Source of the DNA: an uncultured Kiloniellaceae bacterium
GTDB taxonomy: Bacteria; Pseudomonadota; Alphaproteobacteria; Kiloniellales; Kiloniellaceae
Assembly (NCBI GenBank): GCA_947493695.1
Contig: CANLSF010000001.1
Span: 1 to 64,000, forward strand
Length of the DNA: 64,000 nt
Direction of reading: 5' to 3'
Part shown: in pieces, positions 7,864-17,344 of the stretch
How the letters are laid out: each line of letters opens with the position of its first letter
Position numbering within the stretch: the first letter of the stretch is position 1
Translations under genes and position numbers: made by a program
Notes under the pieces: model-generated
Databases searched by the model: none
Told to the model about the DNA's origin: nothing
Seen by the model: the letters and a program-made list of their open reading frames with translations, nothing else

Positions 7864-7977
7864 GATCCGGGGCCAGGAAACGCCACGCAGCGCATTGAAC
7901 CCGGCAAAGGACACTTTACCCGACTGCTGGAGTCTTCTATTTGGTGATGTGTAACCACAACGCACATCCGGTGCCGA

Positions 7978-9258
7978 ATGACCGCCGAAGCCCACGCAAG
8001 TTCCTACTACGCCGCAACAGCAAACCGGCAAGCCGAGTATCCTGCAGTCAGCGGCGACAGCTCCTGCGACGTCTGTGTCATCGGCGGCGGCTACAGCGGG
8101 CTTTCCTCCGCCCTTCATCTGAGCGAACGGGGCTACGACGTCATTCTGCTTGAGGCAAACCGGATCGGCTGGGGTGCGTCCGGGCGGAACGGTGGACAGG
8201 TGGGCAGCGGGCAGCGTCAGGAACAGGATGTCCTGGAGGAAATGCTCGGCAAGGCAGAGGCCCGCCGCCTCTGGGATCTGGCGGAAGAATCCAAAGCGGT
8301 GGTCAAAGGCCGGATTGCCAAGCACAAAATCGACTGCGATCTTAAACCCGGCATCCTGCATGCAGCCTACAAACCCGGTGACGCGAGCGACTTCCAACCC
8401 TACGTCGAGAAACTGGAGCAGGACTATGGCTATTCACATTTGCGTGCCCTCTCCCGGGATGAGATCGGCGGGATGCTGGGAACCAGCCTCTATCACGGCG
8501 GCATCCTCGACAGCGACGCGGCACATCTGCATCCGTTGAATTATGCCCTGGGTCTCGCCCAGGCGGCCGAAGAAGCCGGGACGCGGCTTTTCGAAGCCTC
8601 ACGTGTCACCGGTTACCAGGACGGCGCCGTCTGCCGGGTCGCCTGTAACGGCCATCAGATCATTGCCCACAACGTGGTACTGGCATGCAACGGCTACCTG
8701 GACAGGCTCGAACCGCGTCTGGCGGGCAAGATCATGCCGATCAACAATTTCATCCTGGCGACCGAGCCTCTGGGGGACGAACTCGCCAGGGAGATCATCC
8801 GCGACGATGTCGCAGTCGCCGACACCAAGTTCGTGATCGACTATTACCGTCTAAGTGCGGACAAACGCCTACTGTTCGGAGGCGGCGAGAATTACCGGCG
8901 CAGCTTTCCAAAAGACATCGCCGGTTTCGTGCGCAAGTACATGTTGCAGGTCTATCCGCAGTTGGAAACGACCCGGATCGACTATGCCTGGGGCGGCACG
9001 CTGGCGATTACCCTGAATCGCATGCCCGATTTCGGGCGTCTTTCCTCCAATGTCTACTTCGTTCAGGGGTTTTCCGGACACGGTGTCGCCATGGCCTCGC
9101 TGGCCGGCAAGCTGATTGCGGAAGCCGTCGCGGGCACTGCAGAGCGCTTCGACGTCTTTGCGCGGATTCCGACACGCCGCTTTCCCGGCGGCACTCTGCT
9201 AAGGTGGCCGGGACTCGTGCTCGGCATGCTGTATTACGCCCTGCGCGACAAGCTTTAA
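7978..9258 (+). CDS. FAD-dependent oxidoreductase, PuuB/OrdL-like
   Basis: A 426-residue DAO-family flavoprotein. CDVCVIGGGYSGLSSALHL near residues 30-48 is the dinucleotide-binding motif, followed by EANRIGWGASGRNGGQVGSGQ, typical of gamma-glutamylputrescine oxidases. The C-terminal FAD contact VQGFSGHGVAMA is also present. The family oxidises the amine of gamma-glutamylputrescine or related N-alkyl amino acids. The other putrescine genes (puuA, puuC, puuD) are not in the window, so the substrate is open. The ribosome site before the ATG at 7978 is weak. Its closest paralogue in the window is tauY. Confidence 0.8.
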   Translation: MTAEAHASSYYAATANRQAEYPAVSGDSSCDVCVIGGGYSGLSSALHLSERGYDVILLEANRIGWGASGRNGGQVGSGQRQEQDVLEEMLGKAEARRLWDLAEESKAVVKGRIAKHKIDCDLKPGILHAAYKPGDASDFQPYVEKLEQDYGYSHLRALSRDEIGGMLGTSLYHGGILDSDAAHLHPLNYALGLAQAAEEAGTRLFEASRVTGYQDGAVCRVACNGHQIIAHNVVLACNGYLDRLEPRLAGKIMPINNFILATEPLGDELAREIIRDDVAVADTKFVIDYYRLSADKRLLFGGGENYRRSFPKDIAGFVRKYMLQVYPQLETTRIDYAWGGTLAITLNRMPDFGRLSSNVYFVQGFSGHGVAMASLAGKLIAEAVAGTAERFDVFARIPTRRFPGGTLLRWPGLVLGMLYYALRDKL

Positions 9259-9270
9259 TGCCCTCGCGTG

Positions 9271-9915
9271 CTACCGGTCCCTGATTGAGCGGCAGGCGCA
9301 CCAGTGAACAATCGCGCCGTCACAGATGTTCCAGTTGCCCGCGAGCAGCGCGATGATCGGTACGCCCCGATCGGCGATATCACCGGTCAGGGACGGCACC
9401 ACACAATAGCGGCGATCGCCGACAACCCCACGCGGAACCGTGGCGGAACTGCTGGGGCTAACCGGTGGATTATAAACCGAGGAGGGAACGGACGCCGGCT
9501 TGTTGCCAAGCTTCAAGCCGGAGGGATAGGTCAAACGGTAGTTCCAGATTTCCTCACCTCCACGCACAATGACCGGCACATCCGGATTGCTGCCATCGGC
9601 CGCGATCTTGTCCAGAAGATGGTCGGGAAGCTGCTTGACGTCTTTACGCGCCTCAACGTAAGCGCCGACGGTGTCGAGCAGGCCTTCACCGTGATGGCAC
9701 CAGAAGACCATCGTCACACTCGGCGGCAGCCTGACCTTGGGATAATTCCTGTCTGTTACGGTGTTGAAGGAACCGTGTCCTGCAAAGACAACCTCCTTGG
9801 GCTTCGTATGCCCTCCGCCCAGGGCGCTGTTCATAAAATCAGCCCCCATTGGTGCTGAAATCGTAGGACCACTGCTCTCGACTTTACTGCGCGCCTTCCG
9901 CTTGAACCATGACAT
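9271..9915 (-). CDS. Protein with a Stv-like putative adhesin domain
   Basis: A 214-residue protein without signal peptide. The motifs VVFAGHGS, LPPSVTMVFWCHHGEGL and the C-terminal IVHWCACRS resemble the Stv putative adhesin domain, which occurs alone or in polymorphic toxin proteins. The match is by eye and uncertain. A GGGGGAG site lies upstream of the start. The gene converges on the FAD oxidase and stands alone. The exact role is unknown. Confidence 0.55.
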   Translation of the reverse strand: MSWFKRKARSKVESSGPTISAPMGADFMNSALGGGHTKPKEVVFAGHGSFNTVTDRNYPKVRLPPSVTMVFWCHHGEGLLDTVGAYVEARKDVKQLPDHLLDKIAADGSNPDVPVIVRGGEEIWNYRLTYPSGLKLGNKPASVPSSVYNPPVSPSSSATVPRGVVGDRRYCVVPSLTGDIADRGVPIIALLAGNWNICDGAIVHWCACRSIRDR

Positions 9916-10065
9916 AAAAAAATGCTCCCCCAGCTTTCTTCAAATGGCTAATCCGTTTTCTTTATATAAGACTGTCTGAAAAGAACGTAAAAAGCTATCA
10001 CGCTGTCGCGATCCTGATCGATGAATTTTGCAGCGGCTTCTGAGAAAACCCCAAAAGGGTCCCTG

Positions 10066-12852
10066 TCACCTCATGCCGTTGGCCCTGACAATCATCTTGT
10101 AAGCCCATTTCTCAAGCTCAAGCACGAGCAGGACGACGACACCCAGAGCGACAATCTGCAGACCTTGTGTCAAACTCAGTGGTGCAACACCGAAGAGTCT
10201 GTTCATGAAGGGAACATAGGTGAAGAGCATCTGAAGAACGACCACGACGCCCACGGCGATCCACACAGCCGGAGTTCCGAACAAACCGCGCAAGGTGATC
10301 GACGATCCTTTCAGATAGCGGACCGAGAACAGGTAGAAGATCTCCAGAGTCACCAGAGTATTCACTGCAACCGCACGGGCTTCGCTCACCGAAACACCAT
10401 CCGTCCGGGCAAAGCTGTAGGCGCCGAAGATTGCACTGGTAAATAAAAGGGACACAAATATGGTTCGCCAGAGGAGAAAGGGCGAGAGAATGGCTTCCTG
10501 CGCGGCGCGTGGTGCACGCCGCATAATAGTTGCTTCACCTGGTTCGAAGGCCAGGGCCAGTGCGAGGGTCACAGCCGTAACCATATTGATCCAGAGAATC
10601 TGAACCGCGGTGATCGGCAAACTGGTTCCCAGGAGAATAGCCCCGATCAGGACAAAGGCTTCAGCACCGTTGGTCGGCAGGATAAAAAGGATCGCCTTTT
10701 TCAGATTGTCGTACACCCGCCGCCCTTCGCGCACCGCCTCTGCGATCGTTGCGAAGTTATCGTCCGCCAACACCATCTCGGCGGCTTCCTTGGCCGCCTC
10801 GCTGCCGTTATGCCCCATGGCAATGCCAACATCGGCGCGTTTGAGCGCAGGCGCGTCGTTGACGCCGTCCCCGGTCATGGCCACAACCGCGCCCCCAGCC
10901 TGAAGCGCCTGGACCAGACGCAGCTTGTGGGCCGGGCTGGTACGGGCAAAGACCGCGGTTTCCCGGACACATGACTGAAGATCCCTATCACTCACGGCAT
11001 CGAGTTCCTGTCCGGTCAAAACCCTATCCGCATTTTCCAGACCAAGTTGACGCGCCACTGCAGCAGCCGTTCCGGCATGATCACCGGTGATCATCTTGAC
11101 TTGAATTCCGGCTGCGCGACAGTCGGCGACAGCCGCAATCGCCTCTTCGCGCGGCGGATCGATCAAACCGAATAATCCTAGAAACGTGAGTCCGTCCTCA
11201 ACATCATCGAATTTGAGATCAATCTGCGAAGACCCGGCGGGCTTCGCCGCGACGGCAAGAACCCGTTGTCCGCGTGCGGCGATTTTCTCGGCGGTCTCGC
11301 TCCAGTATTGCCGGTCGAGCGCAGCATCGCTATCGCCGTCTCTCTGCCAAGAACACATTTCCAGCAGGCGCTCGGGCGCTCCCTTGACCAGGATCCGGAC
11401 ATGCCCCTCGTGGTCATGGTGCAGACTGGCCATAAAGCGATGCTGAGAATCGAAGGGAATCGCATCACGTCGCGGCCAGGTTCGTCGCTCGAACGCCAGA
11501 TCACTGCCCGCCTTCGCCGCGGCAACGACAAGCGCGCCCTCGGTCGGATCTCCATCGATTATCCATCGGCCTTCGGTTTCCCGCAGTTCCGCGTCGTTGC
11601 ACAAAAGGCCAACCAGGCAGACTTCGCGCAGCAGGGGATAAGCCCCAGGCTCAATATCCGCTCCCTCGAGAGAGAAAAGCCCCTGTGGTGCATAGCCGAC
11701 ACCGCCAACATCGAAGATCCGCCGTTCGGTCGCAATGGATGCCACCGTCATCTCATTCCGGGTCAAGGTTCCGGTCTTGTCCGAACATATCACGGAAACC
11801 GAACCCAGTGTCTCGATTGCCGGGAGCCTGCGCACGATCGCGTTGCGCCCTGCCATGCTCTGCACGCCGATCGCGAGGGTAATGGTCAGGATGGCCGGCA
11901 ACCCCTCGGGAATCGCAGCCACGGACAAGCCCACCACCGCCATGAAGATCTCGGAAAAACCGTAGCTCCGAACCAAAAGCCCGAAGGCCAGGACGAGCGC
12001 CGCAAGACCAAGAATACCGCCGGTCAACCACTTGGCGAAAATGGCCATCTGGCGCAGCAACGGCGTTTGCAGCGTGGTCACCTCAGTCAGCATCCCGCTG
12101 ATCTGACCGATCTCTGTAACCGCGCCGGTGGCGACCACAATGCCCTTCGCCTGACCGTAGGTCACCAGCGTGCCGCTGAAGGCCATCGAAAGCCGATCGC
12201 CCAGGGCTGCAGCAATCGGCGCAACCTGAGTGCCCTTCGTCACGGGAACGGATTCACCCGTCAGCACCGATTCGTCAATCTTGAGGCCCCGGATATCGAA
12301 AAGACGCAGGTCGGCGGGTACCCGGTCTCCGGCCTCGATCAGGACCACATCGCCGGGCACAAGGTCCCGGGCAGAGACTGTGAGGCGCGCGTCTGCCCGG
12401 ATCACACTGGCGGAGGGCGCAAGCATGCCCCGGATCGCCTCGAGAGCCCGCTCTGCCTTGCCTTCCTGCAGAAATCCGATCAAGGCGTTTATCAGGACCA
12501 CGGCCAGGATAACCTGAGCATCGATCCAATGCCCCAGCGCAGCGGTGATCAGGGCCGCACCGAGCAAAACGTAAATCAGCAGACTCTGGAACTGCGCCAA
12601 AAGCCTTAAAGCCGCACCGCGCCGTTTCGCCTGGGGTAGAAGATTCGGACCGAAGGCGCTCAGGCGCCGACTGCTTTCCTGCGCGGTGAGACCATTCAGC
12701 CCGCTGTCCTGAAGCGCCATGACTTCAGTTACGGAAAGCGCATGCCAGGGACGCTTGCGGTTGGGGGCACAGAAGTTTTCAGACTGAGGTGGTGACTGCC
12801 TGCGCTCAGATGAAGACTGCATCTCTCCGCCCCCTAGACCGCGATCCTCCAT
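10066..12852 (-). CDS. P-type cation-transporting ATPase, P2 class
   Basis: A 928-residue membrane ATPase with all key motifs: TGES at 198-201, the PEGLPA metal-site loop near 315, the phosphorylated Asp358 in DKTGTLT, TGDH, and GDGVNDAPALKRADVG. There is an N-terminal cation-ATPase domain and a C-terminal block of membrane helices. The PEGLPA sequence and overall form fit the Ca2+/Mn2+-type or Na+/K+-like P2 pumps; the ion is unknown. Another start is ATG at 12822. It lies 23 bases after the universal stress protein gene on the same strand, and the pair is likely driven from the promoter with the Fnr box at 13866. Confidence 0.9.
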   Translation of the reverse strand: MEDRGLGGGEMQSSSERRQSPPQSENFCAPNRKRPWHALSVTEVMALQDSGLNGLTAQESSRRLSAFGPNLLPQAKRRGAALRLLAQFQSLLIYVLLGAALITAALGHWIDAQVILAVVLINALIGFLQEGKAERALEAIRGMLAPSASVIRADARLTVSARDLVPGDVVLIEAGDRVPADLRLFDIRGLKIDESVLTGESVPVTKGTQVAPIAAALGDRLSMAFSGTLVTYGQAKGIVVATGAVTEIGQISGMLTEVTTLQTPLLRQMAIFAKWLTGGILGLAALVLAFGLLVRSYGFSEIFMAVVGLSVAAIPEGLPAILTITLAIGVQSMAGRNAIVRRLPAIETLGSVSVICSDKTGTLTRNEMTVASIATERRIFDVGGVGYAPQGLFSLEGADIEPGAYPLLREVCLVGLLCNDAELRETEGRWIIDGDPTEGALVVAAAKAGSDLAFERRTWPRRDAIPFDSQHRFMASLHHDHEGHVRILVKGAPERLLEMCSWQRDGDSDAALDRQYWSETAEKIAARGQRVLAVAAKPAGSSQIDLKFDDVEDGLTFLGLFGLIDPPREEAIAAVADCRAAGIQVKMITGDHAGTAAAVARQLGLENADRVLTGQELDAVSDRDLQSCVRETAVFARTSPAHKLRLVQALQAGGAVVAMTGDGVNDAPALKRADVGIAMGHNGSEAAKEAAEMVLADDNFATIAEAVREGRRVYDNLKKAILFILPTNGAEAFVLIGAILLGTSLPITAVQILWINMVTAVTLALALAFEPGEATIMRRAPRAAQEAILSPFLLWRTIFVSLLFTSAIFGAYSFARTDGVSVSEARAVAVNTLVTLEIFYLFSVRYLKGSSITLRGLFGTPAVWIAVGVVVVLQMLFTYVPFMNRLFGVAPLSLTQGLQIVALGVVVLLVLELEKWAYKMIVRANGMR

Positions 12853-12875
12853 TCAGCAGATCCCAATCCAAGAAG

Positions 12876-13721
12876 CTAATGCGACATGAACAGAGGCACC
12901 GGCATATGCTGCAGGAGTTCATGGGTCACGCCACCCAGTACGATCTCACGCAGACGCGAACGGCCATACGCCCCCATCACGATCGTATCGACCGCATTGT
13001 CCGACACGTAGGCCAGAATAGCATCCGCAACGCTGACCTGGTCGGTGGTGACCTTGTCGACGGTGACCTTGATGTTGTGGCGCGCCAGATGCCGACCAAT
13101 GTCGGCCCCGGGCCGTTCGCCATGGGCGCCGCGCCCCACGACCGGATTGACGGAGAGAACGGTAACGGTCTTTGCCTGCTTGAGCAGCGGCAGTGCATCG
13201 CCAACCGCCCGTGCGGACTCCCGTCCGGGGTTCCAGGCGATCAGAACGTGCTCGCCGAGGGTTTTCCCGGCACCGATATACGGCACCATCAGAACCGGCC
13301 GGCCAGCTGCCAACATCACATCCTCTGGCAGTCTCGTACCGCCAAGGGGCTCACTCTTGCGGTCATCAACCTGCCCGAGCACCACCAGATCGGCGTAACG
13401 GGACATTTCTGCGATGGTGCGTGCCGCCTCTACATCCGTGGTTTTAACCACATGGCAATCGCTGTTCACTCCGGCACGTTCGACGGCCTTACGAAAGCCA
13501 TCCACGAGCAGGTCGGCCCGCTCATGCTCGCGCTGCCGCATCTGCTTGATGATATCATCGGGCACGTGGACTTCCATGTAGGTCGCCATGGTAATACCCG
13601 CATCCAAAGCCAGTCCCGTCAGATGAGCGTCATGAGACCGTGCCAATTCGATGGCCGCCTGGACCCGTTTCTCACAGGCTGCGGAGTCATCGAGATAAAC
13701 AAGAATGTCTTTGTAGGTCAT
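12876..13721 (-). CDS. Universal stress protein, two tandem UspA domains
   Basis: A 281-residue cytoplasmic protein. The first UspA unit begins MTYKDILVYLDDSAACEKR; the second begins near LGEHVLIAWNPGRESARAV and ends with the ATP-binding-type motif VMGAYGRSRLREIVLGGVTHELL. Twin-domain Usp proteins often support survival at low oxygen. The start at 13721 has a GGAG site 7 bases upstream. It is first in an operon with the P-type ATPase, and a Fnr/FixK box lies 145 bases upstream, so induction under oxygen limitation is likely. Confidence 0.9.
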   Translation of the reverse strand: MTYKDILVYLDDSAACEKRVQAAIELARSHDAHLTGLALDAGITMATYMEVHVPDDIIKQMRQREHERADLLVDGFRKAVERAGVNSDCHVVKTTDVEAARTIAEMSRYADLVVLGQVDDRKSEPLGGTRLPEDVMLAAGRPVLMVPYIGAGKTLGEHVLIAWNPGRESARAVGDALPLLKQAKTVTVLSVNPVVGRGAHGERPGADIGRHLARHNIKVTVDKVTTDQVSVADAILAYVSDNAVDTIVMGAYGRSRLREIVLGGVTHELLQHMPVPLFMSH

Positions 13722-13865
13722 AGTCGCTCCGGTGGTTACAGATTTTAGTAAGGTGGGACTGGAAACAAACCGTTCCCGCATGAGCCGAGCGAAAATCTCA
13801 AAGTGCGAGAATGCCGCTCGCTGAACCCGATATAGAAATCCTAAAGCGCCGCCGATCCCCCAGCA

Positions 13866-13879
13866 TTGATGCACGTCAA
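13866..13879. promoter_or_regulatory. Fnr/FixK-type box between the Usp and DUF2189 genes
   Basis: TTGAT-GCAC-GTCAA matches the consensus TTGAy-N4-rTCAA. It lies in the divergent region and could drive the Usp-ATPase unit (minus), the DUF2189 gene (plus) or both. Confidence 0.75.
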
Positions 13880-13982
13880 TGATGATCTGCGCATCCTGGG
13901 CGAGATTAACTTCTAGGGGGATACCGCCGCGTTGCGTTATCCTTCCCTTGTCATGCGCAAACGGGAAATAGGGAGGAAATCA

Positions 13983-14780
13983 ATGATATCGCAGGACACC
14001 GCTACTCAGGTCAGCGGTCACCCCCAACGCTTCACCATCCGAACCGTGTCCATGGAGCAGCCCTGGAAATGGCTGGCGGCCGGTTGGAGCGACCTCTGGC
14101 GCGCGCCTGGCGTATCCCTTGCCTACGGCGCTCTTCTGACCATCGTCAGCTTCTGTGTCTCGGCGGGCCTGTTCCTTTCCGGCCTCGAGTACCTGCTTCT
14201 GCCGATGATCGCCGGCTTTATGCTCCTGGGGCCAATGCTTGCGGTTGGCCTTTATGAAATCAGCCGACGGCACGCGCATAATGAAGACGTCGATCTGAAA
14301 AGCGCGCTCTTTGTCAAAACCCGCTCCCCTGGCCAGCTCGCCTATATCGGTGTTCTTCTGACCCTCATGATCCTGGCCTGGATCCGGATCGCCACGCTGC
14401 TTTTCGCCCTCTTTTTCGGCACTCTGGAAATCCCCCCCCTGGAAGAAGCCACCCAGCTACTGCTCTTTACTTTCGAAGGGCTCTCCATGCTGGCCGTTGG
14501 AACCGCCGTCGGCGGGTTCTTCGCCGCCGTGGTCTTTTCGGTCAGCGTCATTTCGATTCCCCTACTTGTGTTTCATGATGTGGACGCGGTGACCGCCATT
14601 CTCGTCAGCCTGAAGGCCGTGCGGGACAATCTGAAAGCCATGATCGTCTGGGCCTGGCTGGTTGCCATGGTCACGGCCTTCGGACTGGTCACTCTCTTCG
14701 CGGGCCTGATCATCACTTTCCCGCTGATCGGCCACGCCACCTGGTACGCCTATCGCGATCTGGTTCAGGAAACGCGCTAA
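13983..14780 (+). CDS. DUF2189 domain membrane protein
   Basis: A 265-residue inner-membrane protein with about six hydrophobic helices. It opens with a short cytoplasmic part (RFTIRTVSMEQPWKWLAAGW), followed by the DUF2189 pattern including GPMLAVGLYEISRR and the closing GHATWYAYRDLV. The function of the family is unknown. GGGAGGAA precedes the start at 13983; an ATG at 13932 is less likely. An Fnr box lies about 100 bases upstream, and DUF2189 genes near cbb3 genes fit a link with low-oxygen respiration. A strong terminator follows. Confidence 0.88.
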   Translation: MISQDTATQVSGHPQRFTIRTVSMEQPWKWLAAGWSDLWRAPGVSLAYGALLTIVSFCVSAGLFLSGLEYLLLPMIAGFMLLGPMLAVGLYEISRRHAHNEDVDLKSALFVKTRSPGQLAYIGVLLTLMILAWIRIATLLFALFFGTLEIPPLEEATQLLLFTFEGLSMLAVGTAVGGFFAAVVFSVSVISIPLLVFHDVDAVTAILVSLKAVRDNLKAMIVWAWLVAMVTAFGLVTLFAGLIITFPLIGHATWYAYRDLVQETR

Positions 14781-14810
14781 GGCATAGGCCTGCTTGCGCA
14801 GAAAGAAAGA

Positions 14811-14840
14811 GACTAGCGGGTACTCTCGCTAGTCTTTTTT
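14811..14840 (+). terminator. Rho-independent terminator of the DUF2189 gene
   Basis: Perfect 8-bp stem GACTAGCG (14811-14818) and CGCTAGTC (14827-14834), followed by six T residues. The 3' arm and T run overlap the last codons of ccoS on the other strand. Confidence 0.9.
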
Positions 14841-14999
14841 CTTGCCTGTATCCGTCTCGTCATCGTCATCAAAAAGGATACGGTGGGCGGCACCATCCAG
14901 ATCATCGAACTGCCCGGATCGGAGTGACCAGAAGAAGGCTGCGACGCCCAGAAGGCCGAGAAAGAGTGCAGCTGGGATAAGGTAGCTCAGCGCCGTCAT
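14829..14999 (-). CDS. ccoS: cbb3-type cytochrome oxidase assembly protein CcoS
   Basis: A 56-residue protein with one N-terminal membrane helix (IPAALFLGLLGVAAFFWSLRSGQFDDLDG), the hallmark of CcoS, then an acidic and lysine-rich tail. CcoS is needed to insert haem and copper cofactors into the cbb3 oxidase. Its ATG overlaps the ccoI stop as ATGA, so the two are translationally coupled. It is the last gene of the ccoNOQPGHIS operon. Its final codons lie inside the terminator of the convergent DUF2189 gene. Confidence 0.92.
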   Translation of the reverse strand: MTALSYLIPAALFLGLLGVAAFFWSLRSGQFDDLDGAAHRILFDDDDETDTGKKKD

Positions 15000-17344
15000 A
15001 GGAACGCCCGATCCGCCGGGGACGGCGAAGTTGCAGGCGCAACAGGGTCAGATGCGGGCGTGGTATGAGGCGCGCCCCGCCGCTTCATCGCGTAGAGTCT
15101 GAGGGAATTCACCGTCACAATGATAGAGGACGCCGACATTGCGACGGCGGCCACCAGAGGCGTGACAAATCCGGCAACGGCGAAAGGCACGGCAATCGCA
15201 TTGTACGAAAAGGCCAGGGCGAAATTCTGCAGCACCAGGCGCCGCGCCGATCCGGCGACATTATGCACTTCGACCAGCGCGTCCAGACTGTCCCCCTGAA
15301 AGATCATATCCGCCGCCGTCTGGCTGACCGCAGAGGCATCGGCCGGGGAAATCGAGACAAAGGCCTCTGCCAAAGCGGGCGCATCGTTCAGACCATCGCC
15401 TACCATCAGGACGCGCTTACCCTGCGCGGCGAGTGCTTTCAAACGGGCGATCTTGGCGTCGGGCCGGCATTCCGCGTGCCAGGTGTCGATACCCAGGCTA
15501 TTCGCCACCTGCCGGACCGGGCCGGATCGGTCTCCGGACAGCAACTCAACAGCAAGCCCGCGTTTCTTAAGAGCGTCGATACTAGCCCGCGCGTCGGGCC
15601 TCAGCTCGTCGCGGAAGCGAAACCCGAGCGGCGCTTCGCCTTCACACGAAAGCCAGAGCTCCATATCGAGATCGCTACCATCCGATGAAGGCCCTTGGGC
15701 AGCATCGACACCGCACCAGACCCGGTTGCCGAGACGAACTTCGGAACCATTTACCGCGACAGAAAGCCCCATACCGGGCGTCTCAGAAACGGTCTGCGAC
15801 AATGCCGGCACGGGCCCCTGGGCGCGGGCAGCCCGGTAGAGTGCACGCGCGAGCGGGTGTTTGCTGGCGGCGGCAAGACCGGCTGCAAGCTGAAGCCGCT
15901 GCGGCGCGATGCCATCCAGGTTGACCAGCTCCGGGTGTCCAAGGGTGAGCGTTCCGGTCTTGTCGAAGACCACCACATCGGCCTGCGCCAGACGTTCCAA
16001 GCCGTCCGACGCCTTAACCAGGATACCCTTGCGCAGGAGGCGGTCGACCGCGGCAACCTGAACCGCCGGAACCGCCAATCCCAGGGCACAGGGGCAGGTG
16101 ATGATCAGCACGGCCACGGAAATCATGAGAGAAAGCTGCCAATCGAGATCGCCGATCCAGAGCCAACCCAAAAAGGTTGCCGCCGCCAGAATATGGACAA
16201 CCGGCGAATAGGCGCGCGCAACCCGGTCGGCGAGCCGCTGGTACCGCGCCCGGCCTTGCTCGGCAGCTTCCATGAGATTGACGATCTCAGCCAGCAGCGT
16301 GGTGTCTTCGGTCGAGGTCACGCGGATCCGCAATGCGCCGTTCAGATTCAGAGTTCCGGCGAAAACCTCCGTCCCCGCCGTGACGGTCCGAGGCAGGGAT
16401 TCGCCTGTTACCAGCGCTGTGTCCACATCGGAATGACCCTGTTCAACAGAGCCGTCGACGGGAATCCGTTCCCCTGCAGCCACCGCAACCAGCATACCCG
16501 GCTCGACCTGCGCCGCCGCGATACGGCGTTGAGACCCGTCAGCATCGATCACCATGGCGCTCGCGGCCCGCATGGCCATGAGGTTTTCCGCTGCGGAGCG
16601 CGCCTTGCCGCGAATCCGCAGATCCAGATAGCGCCCGATCAGAAGGAAAAACAGCAACGTAACCGCCGCATCGAAGTACACATGCTCGCCACCGCGCATG
16701 GTCTCTGCCAGCGACATCCCCGCCGCCAGCGTCACCCCAAGCGAGATCGGCACATCCATGTTGAGATGACCGCTGCGCAGCGCCCCGACCGCTGAGCGGA
16801 AAAAGGGCCGCCCGGCAATGACGACGGTTGGCAGGGCAATCAGCGCCGACACCCAGTGCATCATGACGCGGGTCGCAGGCCCCATGTCGGAAACCAGCCC
16901 GCTCCAGACCGAGACCGACAGCAGCATGACGTTGGCCGCGGCAAACCCGGCAAGCGCCACAGCCCGCAGCAACTCCCGCTCTTCCCGGTCGCCGGCCTGA
17001 ACCTGACTGCCGCTGTCGAGCGGCGCCAGCCGGTATCCCATGTCAGTGACCGTCGCAACGATCGTCCCAAGCGGTGTCGCATCTTCACGCCAGCGCAGGA
17101 AGAGGCGGCGGGTACTGAGATTGACCCGGGCCTGCTCGATGCCTGGCAGCGCTGCGAGACCTTTTTCGATCTGATTGATACAGCTCGGGCAGTGCAGGTT
17201 CGAAACGCCCAGACTCAGATCGTAGCGATCCTCCTCAAGGCAGCGCGCAAACGACCAGGCCGTTGCCAGTAAACCTTCATGCTCGTGCCGCTCGGCCTCG
17301 TTCGCGAGATCCACAGGAGGACAGCAATCCATACCGGCACTCAT
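14996..17344 (-). CDS. ccoI: Copper-exporting P1B-type ATPase CcoI/FixI
   Basis: A 782-residue heavy-metal ATPase that supplies copper for the cbb3 oxidase. An N-terminal metal-binding domain has Cys52-x2-Cys55 (LHCPSC). The membrane CPC motif in ITCPCALG, the phosphorylated Asp in DKTGTLT, and GDGLNDAPAL are all present. The extra N-terminal DCCPP segment is typical of CcoI/FixI. Its start overlaps the ccoH stop by ATGA and its stop overlaps the ccoS start, which shows tight coupling in the cco operon. Position and motifs separate it from CopA. Confidence 0.95.
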   Translation of the reverse strand: MSAGMDCCPPVDLANEAERHEHEGLLATAWSFARCLEEDRYDLSLGVSNLHCPSCINQIEKGLAALPGIEQARVNLSTRRLFLRWREDATPLGTIVATVTDMGYRLAPLDSGSQVQAGDREERELLRAVALAGFAAANVMLLSVSVWSGLVSDMGPATRVMMHWVSALIALPTVVIAGRPFFRSAVGALRSGHLNMDVPISLGVTLAAGMSLAETMRGGEHVYFDAAVTLLFFLLIGRYLDLRIRGKARSAAENLMAMRAASAMVIDADGSQRRIAAAQVEPGMLVAVAAGERIPVDGSVEQGHSDVDTALVTGESLPRTVTAGTEVFAGTLNLNGALRIRVTSTEDTTLLAEIVNLMEAAEQGRARYQRLADRVARAYSPVVHILAAATFLGWLWIGDLDWQLSLMISVAVLIITCPCALGLAVPAVQVAAVDRLLRKGILVKASDGLERLAQADVVVFDKTGTLTLGHPELVNLDGIAPQRLQLAAGLAAASKHPLARALYRAARAQGPVPALSQTVSETPGMGLSVAVNGSEVRLGNRVWCGVDAAQGPSSDGSDLDMELWLSCEGEAPLGFRFRDELRPDARASIDALKKRGLAVELLSGDRSGPVRQVANSLGIDTWHAECRPDAKIARLKALAAQGKRVLMVGDGLNDAPALAEAFVSISPADASAVSQTAADMIFQGDSLDALVEVHNVAGSARRLVLQNFALAFSYNAIAVPFAVAGFVTPLVAAVAMSASSIIVTVNSLRLYAMKRRGAPHTTPASDPVAPATSPSPADRAFL

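Noticed and set aside
7363-8397. Long minus-strand frame over the globin and the FAD oxidase
   Set aside because: It covers two well-supported genes on the other strand and has no recognisable domain.
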